NCBI RefSeq assembly: GCF_018502625.1
Contig: NZ_CP075566.1
Location: 997,001-1,061,000, forward strand
DNA: 64,000 nucleotides
Direction: 5' to 3'
From: Pseudomonas hormoni
Lineage (GTDB): Bacteria; Pseudomonadota; Gammaproteobacteria; Pseudomonadales; Pseudomonadaceae
Shown: one piece after another, positions 9,191 through 18,262 of the stretch
How the letters are laid out: each line of letters begins with the position of its first letter
Numbering within the stretch: position 1 is the stretch's first letter
Made by a program: the position numbers and the translations under genes
The notes under the pieces: generated by a model
Told to the model about the DNA's origin: nothing
Database searches by the model: none
The model's input: the letters and a program-made list of their open reading frames with translations, nothing else

Positions 9191-9243
9191 ACATCCCTCG
9201 CAACGTTCCGTTTAACTGACGGTCAGCCACGCGAGAGAGCACA

Positions 9244-10467
9244 ATGCCCCACGCCGCCCAGATGTCTCCTGTCCCTGACGCTTCGGGGCGCCCGTCGTCC
9301 GTAGAGCAGGCAAGCCGGCTTGGCCTTGAGCAGGCGTTCGCGCTGTTCAATCAGATGTCGAGCCAGTTGACCGACTCCTACAGCATGCTCGAAGCCCGGG
9401 TCACCGAACTCAAGGGTGAGCTGGCGGTGGTCAGCGCACAACGCATGCAGGAGTTGGCGGAAAAAGAACGCCTGGCCAACCGTCTGCAAAACCTCCTCGA
9501 TCTCTTGCCGGGTGGCGTCATCGTCATTGATGCCCAGGGCATCGTGCGCGAAGCCAACCCCGCTGCCTGTGAACTGCTCGGTTTGCCCCTCGAAGGCGAG
9601 CTGTGGCGTCATGTGATTGCCCGTTGCTTTGCGCCGCGTGAAGACGACGGTCATGAAATCTCGCTCAAGGACGGTCGGCGCCTGTCGATCGCCACTCGCT
9701 CGCTGGATGCCGAGCCCGGCCAGTTGGTGCTGCTCAACGACCTGACCGAAACCCGACATCTGCAAGATCAGCTGGCCCGCCACGAACGCCTGTCGTCACT
9801 CGGCCGCATGGTTGCGTCGCTGGCCCATCAAATCCGCACGCCCTTGTCCGCGGCATTGCTCTACGCCAGTCATCTGACCGAGCAAGTGTTGCCGGTCGCC
9901 ACGCAGCAGCGTTTCGCCGGCCGCCTGAAAGAGCGTCTGCATGAGCTGGAACATCAAGTGCGTGACATGCTGGTGTTCGCGCGCGGCGAGCTGCCGCTGA
10001 CCGATCGTGTCACGCCGAAGATGCTCATGCAGTCCTTGCAATCGGCCGCATTGACCCACGTGCAGGACCTGCCGATTCGCTGGCAGTGCGACAGCCACGC
10101 GGGAGAGTTGCTGTGCAATCGCGACACTCTGGTCGGAGCGATTTTGAACCTGATCGAGAACGCCATTCAGGCGAGTGCCGGCGACGTCCGTTTGAAAGTT
10201 CATCTCTACAGTCGTGACAACAACCTGCGGGTCTCGGTCAGCGACAGTGGCAGCGGTATCGATGCGAAAGTGTTGGCACGTCTCGGTGAGCCTTTCTTTA
10301 CCACCAAGACCACTGGAACGGGCCTCGGTCTGACCGTGGTCAAGGCCGTGGCGCGTGCTCATCAGGGAGAATTGCAGCTGCGCTCGCGGCTGGGGCGCGG
10401 CACTTGCGCGCAGGTGATTCTGCCGCTTTTTTCTGATGAGAAGCGCAGCGCTCAGGGAGCGGAGTGA
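9244..10467 (+). CDS. fleS: Sensor histidine kinase FleS
   Basis: 407 residues without a membrane segment, so a cytoplasmic sensor. Order: coiled coil (about 40-85), PAS domain (about 82-170, with 'GGVIVIDAQGIVREANPAA'), histidine-dimerisation domain with His195 in 'LAHQIRTPLS', and the ATPase domain with N box 'NLIENAIQAS', G1 'DSGSGI' and G2 'TGTGLGLTVVKA'. FleS phosphorylates FleR to turn on class III genes (hook, basal body, rod). The ATG at 9244 follows GAGAGAG. The fleS end overlaps or abuts fleR, consistent with a two-gene operon. Confidence 0.95.
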   Translation: MPHAAQMSPVPDASGRPSSVEQASRLGLEQAFALFNQMSSQLTDSYSMLEARVTELKGELAVVSAQRMQELAEKERLANRLQNLLDLLPGGVIVIDAQGIVREANPAACELLGLPLEGELWRHVIARCFAPREDDGHEISLKDGRRLSIATRSLDAEPGQLVLLNDLTETRHLQDQLARHERLSSLGRMVASLAHQIRTPLSAALLYASHLTEQVLPVATQQRFAGRLKERLHELEHQVRDMLVFARGELPLTDRVTPKMLMQSLQSAALTHVQDLPIRWQCDSHAGELLCNRDTLVGAILNLIENAIQASAGDVRLKVHLYSRDNNLRVSVSDSGSGIDAKVLARLGEPFFTTKTTGTGLGLTVVKAVARAHQGELQLRSRLGRGTCAQVILPLFSDEKRSAQGAE

Positions 10468-10472
10468 AGGAC

Positions 10473-11858
10473 ATGGCAATCAAGGTTTTACTGGTCGAGG
10501 ATGACCGCGCGTTGCGCGAGGCACTGGGGGATACGCTGTTGCTCGCGGGGCACGACTACAAGGCTGTCGGTTCGGCGGAGGAGGCGCTCGAGGCGGTCGG
10601 TGCCGAGCCCTTCAACCTGGTGCTTAGCGACGTCAACATGCCGGGCATGGACGGCCATCAACTGCTCGGCTTGTTGCGGACTCGTCAGCCACAATTACCC
10701 GTCTTGCTGATGACGGCTCACGGCGCCGTGGAGCGCGCGGTCGATGCGATGCGCCAGGGTGCGGTGGATTATCTGGTCAAGCCGTTCGAACCCAAGGCGT
10801 TGCTGGATCTGGTGGCACGTCATGCGCTGGGCAGTCTGGGTGCTCCCGACAGCGAAGGGCCTGTAGCGTTTGAGCCGGCCAGTGCGCAATTGCTCGAATT
10901 GGCTGCACGGGTAGCCCGCAGCGATTCCACGGTATTGATTTCCGGCGAGTCCGGGACCGGTAAAGAAGTGCTGGCGCGCTACATCCATCAGCACTCGCAT
11001 CGCGCCAGTCAGCCGTTCATTGCGATCAACTGCGCGGCGATTCCCGACAACATGCTCGAAGCGACGCTGTTCGGCCACGAGAAGGGCTCGTTCACCGGCG
11101 CCATCGCGGCGCAGGCCGGCAAGTTCGAGCAAGCCGACGGCGGCACCATCCTGCTGGATGAAATTTCCGAAATGCCCCTCGGTCTTCAGGCCAAGTTGCT
11201 GCGCGTGTTGCAGGAGCGCGAAGTCGAGCGAGTGGGGGCGCGCAAGCCCATCACGCTGGATATCCGCGTGGTCGCGACCACCAACCGTGACCTGGCGGGT
11301 GAAGTGGCGGCGGGGCGTTTTCGTGAGGACCTCTATTATCGGCTGTCGGTATTTCCACTGGCCTGGCGACCATTGCGCGAGCGCACCGCCGATATCCTGC
11401 CGCTGGCCGAGCGCCTGCTCGCCAAACACGTCAATAAAATGAAGCATGCCGCGGCGAGACTGTCGCCCGAGGCGCAGGCGTGCCTGATCGGTTACCCATG
11501 GCCTGGAAACGTGCGAGAGCTGGACAACGCGATTCAGCGTGCGTTGATTCTGCAGCAGGGCGGTTTGATCCAGCCTCAGGATTTCTGCCTCGCCGGACCG
11601 GTTGCCTGTGCGCCGTTGCCGGCATTGGCGCCAGTGCCGGTGCGAGCGGTGGAGGTCGAAGCCGAGTCGGCGGGGGCGCTGGGCGATGATCTGCGTCGCC
11701 GCGAATTCCAGATGATCATCGACACCCTGCGCTCCGAGCGTGGGCGCCGCAAAGAAGCGGCCGAGCGTCTGGGAATCAGTCCGCGGACGCTGCGCTACAA
11801 GCTGGCGCAAATGCGCGATGCCGGAATGGATGTGGAAGCTTATTTGTACGCCACCTGA
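10473..11858 (+). CDS. fleR: Sigma-54-dependent response regulator FleR
   Basis: 461 residues: receiver domain with Asp53 (LSDVNMPGMDG) and Lys in 'LVKPFE', AAA+ domain with Walker A 'GESGTGKE' and a C-terminal Fis-type HTH ('EAAERLGISPRTLRYKLAQM'). The sigma-54 contact loop reads GSFTGA rather than the canonical GAFTGA. The ATG at 10473 (MAIKVLLVEDDRALREAL) is chosen over the GTG at 10464 because it matches the family and has GGAG/AAGGA spacing. FleR-P activates class III promoters such as flgBCDE and flgFGHIJKL, which are not in this window. Confidence 0.95.
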   Translation: MAIKVLLVEDDRALREALGDTLLLAGHDYKAVGSAEEALEAVGAEPFNLVLSDVNMPGMDGHQLLGLLRTRQPQLPVLLMTAHGAVERAVDAMRQGAVDYLVKPFEPKALLDLVARHALGSLGAPDSEGPVAFEPASAQLLELAARVARSDSTVLISGESGTGKEVLARYIHQHSHRASQPFIAINCAAIPDNMLEATLFGHEKGSFTGAIAAQAGKFEQADGGTILLDEISEMPLGLQAKLLRVLQEREVERVGARKPITLDIRVVATTNRDLAGEVAAGRFREDLYYRLSVFPLAWRPLRERTADILPLAERLLAKHVNKMKHAAARLSPEAQACLIGYPWPGNVRELDNAIQRALILQQGGLIQPQDFCLAGPVACAPLPALAPVPVRAVEVEAESAGALGDDLRRREFQMIIDTLRSERGRRKEAAERLGISPRTLRYKLAQMRDAGMDVEAYLYAT

Positions 11859-11905
11859 TTAGTTGGCAAGGCCAGGAAGGCTTTTGTTCAGAGCGGCCAC
11901 GGAGC

Positions 11906-11921
11906 TGGCACCCTTGTTGCT
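11906..11921 (+). promoter_or_regulatory. Sigma-54 promoter of fliEFGHIJ
   Basis: TGGCACC (11906-11912), CTTG, TTGCT (11917-11921) is a near-perfect -24/-12 element 61 bases before the fliE ATG. It corresponds to the FleQ-dependent fliE promoter of P. aeruginosa. Confidence 0.9.
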
Positions 11922-11982
11922 AACACCTCACTACCCGCCGAGTGAGTGTCAAAAAATTGCGGGTCGCCAATGAGAGTAGACC

Positions 11983-12312
11983 ATGAGCCAAGGTATTGAA
12001 TTTAATCGATTGATGCTGGATATGCGTTCCATGCAAATGGATGCCATGTCTGCGCCTAAATCGACTGCCGCCGTCCCTGAACTGAATGGCAGCAGCTTTT
12101 CCGACATGCTCGGTCAGGCCGTCAATAAAGTGAACGACACCCAGCAGGCTGCCGGTCAATTGGCCAATGCCTTCGAGATCGGCAAAAGCGGCGTGGACCT
12201 GACCGACGTGATGATTTCCTCGCAGAAGGCCAGCGTGTCTTTCCAGGCGTTGACCCAAGTGCGTAACAAGCTGGTTCAGGCTTACCAAGACATCATGCAG
12301 ATGCCGGTTTAA
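11983..12312 (+). CDS. fliE: Flagellar hook-basal body complex protein FliE
   Basis: 109 residues. FliE joins the MS ring to the rod and is the first exported rod component. The family C-terminal block '[20 protein letters not shown]' with '[14 protein letters not shown]' is intact, and the middle '[20 protein letters not shown]' is typical. The ATG at 11983 ([14 protein letters not shown]) follows a GAGAG-type site. It is the first gene of the fliEFGHIJ unit. Confidence 0.96.
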   Translation: MSQGIEFNRLMLDMRSMQMDAMSAPKSTAAVPELNGSSFSDMLGQAVNKVNDTQQAAGQLANAFEIGKSGVDLTDVMISSQKASVSFQALTQVRNKLVQAYQDIMQMPV

Positions 12313-12327
12313 GGACGAGATTGAGTC

Positions 12328-14112
12328 ATGGCAGAAGCAGTCGCCGATAATGTTCCGGCCAAGGCCACTCCGATAGACGGCAAACCGCCGCTGTTCGGCT
12401 TGTCCTTCCTGGAAAACCTCTCCGAGATGACCATGTTGCGTCAGGTGGGCCTGTTGGTCGGCCTGGCTGCGAGCGTGGCGATTGGCTTCGCCGTGGTGTT
12501 GTGGTCCCAGCAGCCGGACTACCGGCCTCTGTACGGCAGCCTTGCCGGTATGGACGCCAAGCAAGTCATGGATACCCTGGCTTCCGCTGACATTCCCTAC
12601 ACCGTTGAACCGAATTCCGGTGCCTTGCTGGTCAAGGCCGATGACCTGTCCCGTGCGCGACTCAAGCTTGCGGGCGCTGGTGTCACTCCCAGCGACGGCA
12701 ACATCGGTTTCGAGATCCTCGACAAGGACCAGGGCCTCGGCACCAGCCAGTTCATGGAAGCGACCCGTTATCGTCGCGGCCTCGAAGGCGAACTGGCCCG
12801 GACCATTTCCAGCCTGAACAACGTCAAGGGTGCCCGTGTGCACCTGGCGATTCCGAAGAGTTCGGTATTCGTGCGTGACGAGCGCAAGCCAAGCGCTTCG
12901 GTTCTGGTTGAGCTGTACTCCGGTCGCTCGCTGGAGCCGGGTCAGGTGCTGGCGATCATCAACCTGGTCGCGACCAGCGTTCCTGAACTCAGCAAATCGC
13001 AGATCACCGTCGTCGACCAGAAGGGCAATCTGCTTTCGGATCAGGCGGAGAACTCCGAACTGACCATGGCCGGCAAGCAATTCGACTACAGCCGTCGCAT
13101 GGAAAGCATGCTCACCCAGCGTGTGCATAACATCCTGCAACCGGTGCTGGGCAACGACCGCTATAAAGCCGAAGTCTCCGCCGACGTGGACTTCAGTGCC
13201 GTCGAGTCTACCTCCGAGCAGTTCAATCCGGACCAGCCGGCGCTTCGCAGCGAGCAGTCGGTCAACGAACAACGTACCGCCAGCAATGGCCCGCAAGGTG
13301 TTCCGGGTGCGCTGAGCAACCAGCCACCGTCGCCAGCTTCGGCACCGCAAACCACCGGTGGCGCCACCGCGCAGGCCGGTATGGTGCAGCCAGGCCAGCC
13401 ACTGCTGGATGCCAACGGTCAGCAAATCATGGACCCGGCCACCGGCCAGCCGATGCTGGCGCCGTACCCGGCGGACAAGCGTCAACAATCCACCAAGAAC
13501 TTTGAACTCGACCGTTCCATCAGTCACACCAAGCAACAGCAGGGTCGGTTGAATCGCCTGTCGGTGTCGGTGGTGGTGGACGATCAGGTCAAGATCAACG
13601 CAGCCAACGGTGAAACCACCCGTGCACCGTGGAGCGCCGATGAGCTCGCGCGCTTCACCCGTCTGGTACAGGACGCCGTCGGCTTCGACGCCAGCCGTGG
13701 CGACAGTGTCAGCGTGATCAACATGCCGTTCTCCGCCGAGCGCGGTGAAGTGATTGCCGATATTCCGTTCTACTCCCAGCCATGGTTCTGGGACATCGTC
13801 AAACAAGTGCTGGGTGTGTTGTTCATCCTGATACTGGTGTTCGGTGTGCTGCGTCCGGTGCTCAACAACATCACCAATGGTGGCAAAGGCAAGCAACTGG
13901 GCCTGGGCAGCGACGTAGAGCTTGGTGGCATGGGCGGCCTGGACGGCGAACTGGCCAACGACCGCGTCAGCCTCGGAGGCCCGACCAGCATCCTGCTGCC
14001 GAGCCCGAGCGAAGGCTATGACGCACAGTTGAACGCAATCAAGAGTCTGGTGGCAGAAGACCCGGGTCGTGTGGCCCAGGTCGTGAAAGAGTGGATTAAC
14101 GCAGATGAGTGA
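12328..14112 (+). CDS. fliF: Flagellar MS-ring protein FliF
   Basis: 594 residues forming the membrane ring that nucleates the basal body. One transmembrane segment lies near residues 34-54 (VGLLVGLAASVAIGFAVVLW) and a second near 485-510 (VKQVLGVLFILILVFGVLRP). Between them are the ring-building YscJ/FliF domains ('QPDYRPLYGSL', 'FVRDERKPSASVLVELYSG'). A Pro/Gln-rich loop occupies about 320-380. The cytoplasmic C terminus binds FliG. The reading frame overlaps fliG by eight bases. Confidence 0.97.
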   Translation: MAEAVADNVPAKATPIDGKPPLFGLSFLENLSEMTMLRQVGLLVGLAASVAIGFAVVLWSQQPDYRPLYGSLAGMDAKQVMDTLASADIPYTVEPNSGALLVKADDLSRARLKLAGAGVTPSDGNIGFEILDKDQGLGTSQFMEATRYRRGLEGELARTISSLNNVKGARVHLAIPKSSVFVRDERKPSASVLVELYSGRSLEPGQVLAIINLVATSVPELSKSQITVVDQKGNLLSDQAENSELTMAGKQFDYSRRMESMLTQRVHNILQPVLGNDRYKAEVSADVDFSAVESTSEQFNPDQPALRSEQSVNEQRTASNGPQGVPGALSNQPPSPASAPQTTGGATAQAGMVQPGQPLLDANGQQIMDPATGQPMLAPYPADKRQQSTKNFELDRSISHTKQQQGRLNRLSVSVVVDDQVKINAANGETTRAPWSADELARFTRLVQDAVGFDASRGDSVSVINMPFSAERGEVIADIPFYSQPWFWDIVKQVLGVLFILILVFGVLRPVLNNITNGGKGKQLGLGSDVELGGMGGLDGELANDRVSLGGPTSILLPSPSEGYDAQLNAIKSLVAEDPGRVAQVVKEWINADE

Positions 14113-15124
14113 TAACCGAGCCGTTGCCGCCAAACTGTCCCGGGTCGACAAAGCCGCGATTTTGCTGCTGTCCCTGGGGTCTACCGATGCCGCGCAAGTG
14201 CTGCGCCACATGGGGCCCAAAGAGGTCCAGCGTGTGGGTGTGGCCATGGCGCAGATGGGTAATGTGCACCGCGAGCAAGTCGAACAGGTGATGAGCGAGT
14301 TCGTCGACATCGTCGGCGACCAGACCAGCCTGGGCGTCGGCTCCGACGACTATGTGCGCAAAATGCTCACCCAGGCCCTGGGCGAAGACAAGGCCAACGG
14401 TCTGATCGACCGCATCCTGCTGGGCGGAAACACCAGTGGCCTCGACAGCCTGAAGTGGATGGAACCGCGCGCCGTCGCCGACGTGATCCGTTACGAGCAC
14501 CCGCAGATCCAGGCGATCGTCGTGGCGTATCTCGACCCGGACCAGGCCGGCGAAGTGCTGGGCAACTTCGACCACAAGGTGCGTCTGGACATCATTCTGC
14601 GGGTCTCCTCGCTGAACACCGTGCAGCCAGCGGCCCTGAAAGAACTCAACCAGATTCTCGAGAAGCAGTTCTCCGGCAACTCGAATGCCTCGCGCACCAC
14701 CCTGGGTGGCATCAAGCGTGCGGCCGACATCATGAACTTCCTCGACAGCTCGATCGAAGGCCAGCTGATGGACTCGATCCGCGAAGTCGACGAAGACCTG
14801 TCCGGTCAGATCGAAGACCTCATGTTCGTGTTCAACAACCTGTCCGATGTCGACGACCGTGGCATTCAGGCGTTGCTGCGCGAAGTGTCCTCCGATGTGC
14901 TGGTGCTGGCGCTCAAGGGCTCGGACGAAGGCGTCAAGGAAAAGATCTTCAAGAACATGTCCAAACGGGCGGCCGAACTGTTGCGCGACGATCTCGAGGC
15001 CAAAGGCCCGGTACGCGTCAGCGACGTGGAAACTGCGCAGAAAGAAATCCTCACCATTGCTCGCCGTATGGCCGAAGCCGGAGAAATCGTTCTCGGCGGG
15101 AAGGGCGGCGAAGAGATGATCTAA
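14105..15124 (+). CDS. fliG: Flagellar motor switch protein FliG
   Basis: 339 residues, three ARM-like helical domains. FliG binds FliF through its N terminus, FliM through the middle ('KYEHPQI'-type EHPQ motif seen in 'RYEHPQIQAIVVAYL') and MotA/MotC through the C terminus. The torque helix is present ('DDRGIQALLREVSSDVLVLA' and 'KEKIFKNMSKRAAELLRDDL'). It starts inside the last codons of fliF, indicating translational coupling. Confidence 0.97.
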   Translation: MSDNRAVAAKLSRVDKAAILLLSLGSTDAAQVLRHMGPKEVQRVGVAMAQMGNVHREQVEQVMSEFVDIVGDQTSLGVGSDDYVRKMLTQALGEDKANGLIDRILLGGNTSGLDSLKWMEPRAVADVIRYEHPQIQAIVVAYLDPDQAGEVLGNFDHKVRLDIILRVSSLNTVQPAALKELNQILEKQFSGNSNASRTTLGGIKRAADIMNFLDSSIEGQLMDSIREVDEDLSGQIEDLMFVFNNLSDVDDRGIQALLREVSSDVLVLALKGSDEGVKEKIFKNMSKRAAELLRDDLEAKGPVRVSDVETAQKEILTIARRMAEAGEIVLGGKGGEEMI

Positions 15125-15131
15125 GGTCACT

Positions 15132-15932
15132 ATGTCGTCCAAACATGATGAGTCCCAGACCGACCTGATCCGTGCCAAGGACGTCGGTGGTTTCGATGTC
15201 TGGTCGCTGCCCAGTTTCGACCCGCACGTACCGGAGCCCGAGCCTGAACCTGAGCCCGAGCCACCGGAAATGGAAGAAGTGCCGCTGGAAGAAGTCCAGC
15301 CACTGACCCTCGAAGAGCTCGAAAGCATTCGCCAGGAGGCCTACAACGAAGGCTTCGCGACGGGCGAGAAAGAAGGGTTTCACAGCACCACGCTCAAGGT
15401 TCGTCAGGAAGCCGAAGCAGTCCTTACACCGAAAGTCGCGGCACTTGAGCAACTGATGGCCAACCTGTTCGAGCCTATCGCCGAGCAGGACACGCAAATC
15501 GAAAAGTCGCTGGTCGACCTTGTTCAGCACATCACCAAACAGGTGATTCAGCGCGAACTGGCCATCGACTCGACTCAGATCGAACACGTCATGCGCGACG
15601 CCCTCAAGCTGTTGCCGCTGGGCGTGGGCAATGTGCGGCTGTACATCAATCCGCAGGATTTCGAACAGGTCAAAGCCCTGCGCGAGCGCCATGAAGAAAC
15701 CTGGCGCATCGTCGAGGACGAAGCGTTGTTGCCTGGCGGTTGCCGGGTCGAGACTGAGCACAGTCGCATCGACGCCACGGTCGAAACCCGGATCGCCAGG
15801 GTCATGGACAAGCTGTTCGATCAGTTGCACGAACAGGCCTTGCACCCGGCCGCGCCGGACCTGAGCCTGGAACTGCCGATCGACGCCAAGTCTGCCGTCG
15901 CAGCCGAACCGGAAGATCCCGATGCGCCTTGA
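15132..15932 (+). CDS. fliH: Flagellar assembly protein FliH
   Basis: 266 residues. FliH regulates the export ATPase FliI and anchors it to the C ring. An N-terminal Trp pair-like region ('[13 protein letters not shown]') is followed by a tract of Glu-Pro repeats (about residues 33-43), a long helical stretch with G-rich spacing ('[15 protein letters not shown]', the GxxxG pattern of FliH) and the C-terminal V-ATPase-E-like domain. The end overlaps fliI by 11 bases. Confidence 0.94.
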   Translation: MSSKHDESQTDLIRAKDVGGFDVWSLPSFDPHVPEPEPEPEPEPPEMEEVPLEEVQPLTLEELESIRQEAYNEGFATGEKEGFHSTTLKVRQEAEAVLTPKVAALEQLMANLFEPIAEQDTQIEKSLVDLVQHITKQVIQRELAIDSTQIEHVMRDALKLLPLGVGNVRLYINPQDFEQVKALRERHEETWRIVEDEALLPGGCRVETEHSRIDATVETRIARVMDKLFDQLHEQALHPAAPDLSLELPIDAKSAVAAEPEDPDAP

Positions 15933-17280
15933 CCGCACCAGCTTCGCCAAACGCCTGGGCGGTTACGCCGAGGCCACGGAGCTGGCCGGCGCGCCGATCC
16001 TTGAAGGCCGCCTGTTGCGCATGGTCGGCCTCACTCTTGAGGCCGAGGGTTTGCGCGCGGCCATGGGCAGTCGCTGCATGGTGATCAACGACGACAGTTA
16101 TCACCCGGTGCAGGTCGAAGCTGAAGTCATGGGTTTCTCCGGCAGTAAAGTCTTCCTGATGCCGGTCGGCAGCGTTGCCGGCATCGCGCCCGGCGCTCGC
16201 GTGGTGCCTTTGGCTGACACCGGTCGCTTGCCGATGGGCATGAGCATGCTCGGGCGGGTGCTGGATGGCGCCGGTCGTGCGCTGGACGGCAAAGGCGGGA
16301 TGAAGGCTGAAGACTGGGTGCCGATGGACGGCCCGACCATCAACCCGCTCAAGCGTCACCCGATCAGCGAGCCGCTGGACGTGGGCATTCGTTCCATCAA
16401 TGGTTTGTTGACGGTCGGTCGCGGGCAGCGGCTCGGGCTGTTCGCCGGTACCGGCGTCGGCAAGAGTGTGCTGCTGGGCATGATGACCCGCTTCACCGAG
16501 GCCGACATTATTGTCGTCGGGCTGATCGGTGAGCGGGGTCGAGAAGTTAAGGAATTCATCGAGCACATCCTCGGTGAAGAAGGCCTCAAGCGTTCAGTGG
16601 TCGTGGCGTCCCCGGCGGATGACGCGCCACTGATGCGTCTGCGCGCCGCGATGTATTGCACGCGGATTGCCGAGTATTTCCGCGACAAGGGCAAGAACGT
16701 CCTGTTGCTCATGGACTCCCTGACCCGTTTCGCCCAGGCCCAGCGGGAAATAGCCTTGGCCATCGGCGAACCACCGGCGACCAAGGGTTATCCGCCATCG
16801 GTGTTCGCCAAGTTGCCGAAACTGGTGGAAAGGGCCGGTAACGCCGAAAAGGGCGGCGGTTCGATCACGGCGTTCTACACCGTGCTGTCCGAAGGTGATG
16901 ACCAGCAGGATCCGATCGCCGATGCGGCTCGGGGCGTACTCGACGGGCACATCGTCCTGTCCCGGCGTCTGGCCGAAGAGGGGCATTACCCGGCCATCGA
17001 TATCGAAGCGTCCATCAGCCGGGTCATGCCGTCGGTGGTGTCGCCGGAACACATGGCCCGCGCGCAGTATTTCAAGCAGCTGTGGTCGCGCTATCAACAG
17101 AGTCGGGACTTGATCAGCGTGGGCGCCTACGTCGCCGGCGGTGACCGGGAAACCGACCTGGCGATTTCCCTGCAGCCGCAGCTGGTCAAATACCTGCGTC
17201 AAGGGCTTAACGACAAGATCAGCCTGGGCGAAAGCGAATCCTATCTCGGTTCGATCTTCGCGCCCGCGGCTGGCGGCTAA
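15922..17280 (+). CDS. fliI: Flagellar export ATPase FliI
   Basis: 452 residues, an F1-beta-like hexameric ATPase at the export gate that powers and orders substrate unloading. Walker A is GTGVGKS (176-182) and Walker B is in '[20 protein letters not shown]'. The N-terminal domain contacts FliH. The family block '[16 protein letters not shown]' and the catalytic glutamate in '[10 protein letters not shown]' are present. It starts inside fliH and is followed after six bases by fliJ. Confidence 0.97.
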   Translation: MRLDRTSFAKRLGGYAEATELAGAPILEGRLLRMVGLTLEAEGLRAAMGSRCMVINDDSYHPVQVEAEVMGFSGSKVFLMPVGSVAGIAPGARVVPLADTGRLPMGMSMLGRVLDGAGRALDGKGGMKAEDWVPMDGPTINPLKRHPISEPLDVGIRSINGLLTVGRGQRLGLFAGTGVGKSVLLGMMTRFTEADIIVVGLIGERGREVKEFIEHILGEEGLKRSVVVASPADDAPLMRLRAAMYCTRIAEYFRDKGKNVLLLMDSLTRFAQAQREIALAIGEPPATKGYPPSVFAKLPKLVERAGNAEKGGGSITAFYTVLSEGDDQQDPIADAARGVLDGHIVLSRRLAEEGHYPAIDIEASISRVMPSVVSPEHMARAQYFKQLWSRYQQSRDLISVGAYVAGGDRETDLAISLQPQLVKYLRQGLNDKISLGESESYLGSIFAPAAGG

Positions 17281-17286
17281 TCGATC

Positions 17287-17736
17287 ATGGCCCAGAGTCG
17301 GGCAGGGCGTCTGGCGCCGGTGGTCGATATGGCCGAGAAGGCTGAGAAAACCGCCGTCCAGCGATTGGGCCATTTTCAGGGGCAGGTTCGCCTGGCTGAA
17401 AGCAAGCTTGCTGACCTTGAAGCCTTTCGTCTCGACTACCAGGAACAGTGGATCATTCGCGGCAGTAGCGGCGTTTCGGGCCAGTGGTTGCTGGGGTATC
17501 AGGGCTTTCTTGCGCAATTGGGCGTCGCCATCGATCAGCAGCGGCAAAGCCTGGCGTGGCATCAGAACAACCTGCACAAGGCGCGGGACACCTGGCAGCA
17601 GGCGTTTGCCCGGGTCGAAGGCTTGCGCAAGCTGGTTCAGCGCTACGCGGACGAGGCGCGGCAACTGGAAGACAAGCGCGAGCAGAAGCTGCTGGACGAG
17701 TTGTCGCAGCGGTTGCCGCGCGAAAGTCCGTATTGA
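17287..17736 (+). CDS. fliJ: Flagellar export protein FliJ
   Basis: 149 residues, predicted to form a long antiparallel coiled coil like the gamma subunit of F1, sitting in the FliI hexamer and linking it to FlhA. Sequence shows heptad-rich helices ('EKTAVQRLGHFQGQVRLAES' and 'VEGLRKLVQRYADEARQLED'). FliJ proteins are weakly conserved, so the name rests on size, coiled-coil character and position after fliI. It is the last gene before a long palindrome. Confidence 0.92.
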   Translation: MAQSRAGRLAPVVDMAEKAEKTAVQRLGHFQGQVRLAESKLADLEAFRLDYQEQWIIRGSSGVSGQWLLGYQGFLAQLGVAIDQQRQSLAWHQNNLHKARDTWQQAFARVEGLRKLVQRYADEARQLEDKREQKLLDELSQRLPRESPY

Positions 17737-17760
17737 GTCAGTGAAACCGCGTTATCGTTC

Positions 17761-17851
17761 TTCGCGGGCAGGCCTCGCTCCTACAGGTTTTGTGTCACTC
17801 CTCTAATCGGCGAACGACACAAAACCTGTATGAGCGAGGCTTGCCCGCGAA
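17761..17851. repeat. Long inverted repeat between fliJ and hsbA
   Basis: Arms of 36 bases (17761-17796 and 17816-17851), nearly perfect, separated by 19 bases. The outer core reads TTCGCGGGCAGGCCTCGCTC. Related palindromes recur at 21834, 27396, 41939, 51606 and 53820. It fits the abundant intergenic palindromes of P. fluorescens genomes. It lies just after fliJ, so it probably protects or ends the fliE-J mRNA. Confidence 0.88.
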
Positions 17852-17951
17852 GGCGTCCTTCAATATTCCACAAATTTCCAGCCTTGCCCCCATTCCCGCC
17901 AAGTGCTAAACCTTGTACACGTACGTTCGCCCATGACAAGGAAGCCGTTCA

Positions 17952-18257
17952 ATGTCAGTCGTTACAGAAGTCTCCCAGGATGGACAAAAACTGACGATAT
18001 CGATCAGAGGACGATTCGATTTCGCCAAGCATCAGGAATTTCGTGAATCCTACGAAAACCTTGAGCCAAAACCCGAGTCCTTTGAAGTGAACCTGAAGGA
18101 CGCCACTTACCTCGACAGTTCAGCACTCGGCATGTTGTTGCTGCTGCGTGATCACGCCGGTGGAGAGAACGCCGAGATCACGTTGACCCACGCCAACGCC
18201 GATGTGCGCAAGATTCTCGCCATCTCCAACTTCGAACAGATCTTCGACGTGGCGTGA
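17952..18257 (+). CDS. hsbA: STAS-domain anti-sigma factor antagonist (HsbA-like)
   Basis: 101 residues, a single STAS domain. 'TYLDSSALGMLLLLRDHA' contains the serine (Ser56 or Ser57) that is phosphorylated in this family. In P. aeruginosa HsbA is phosphorylated or dephosphorylated by HsbR and, depending on its state, binds the anti-sigma factor FlgM or the diguanylate cyclase HsbD, tuning swimming against biofilm. Here hsbA, hsbR and hptB lie between fliJ and fliK. The gene overlaps or abuts the next one. The ortholog assignment is by domain, size and neighbours. Confidence 0.85.
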   Translation: MSVVTEVSQDGQKLTISIRGRFDFAKHQEFRESYENLEPKPESFEVNLKDATYLDSSALGMLLLLRDHAGGENAEITLTHANADVRKILAISNFEQIFDVA

Positions 18258-18262
18258 CGGCC

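Noticed and set aside
10473..11858. GSFTGA in FleR as evidence of a defective activator
   Set aside because: The variant retains the F and T-G-A contacts and the rest of the domain is intact; functional relatives with this variant are plausible.
11920..14310. Long minus-strand open frame of 796 codons opposite fliE-fliF
   Set aside because: Shadow of GC-rich codon use on the real strand; His/Gln/Arg-rich translation with no family resemblance, opposite well-defined flagellar genes.
17761..17851. CRISPR-like repeat
   Set aside because: Only one pair of inverted arms with no regularly spaced direct repeats; fits an intergenic palindrome.
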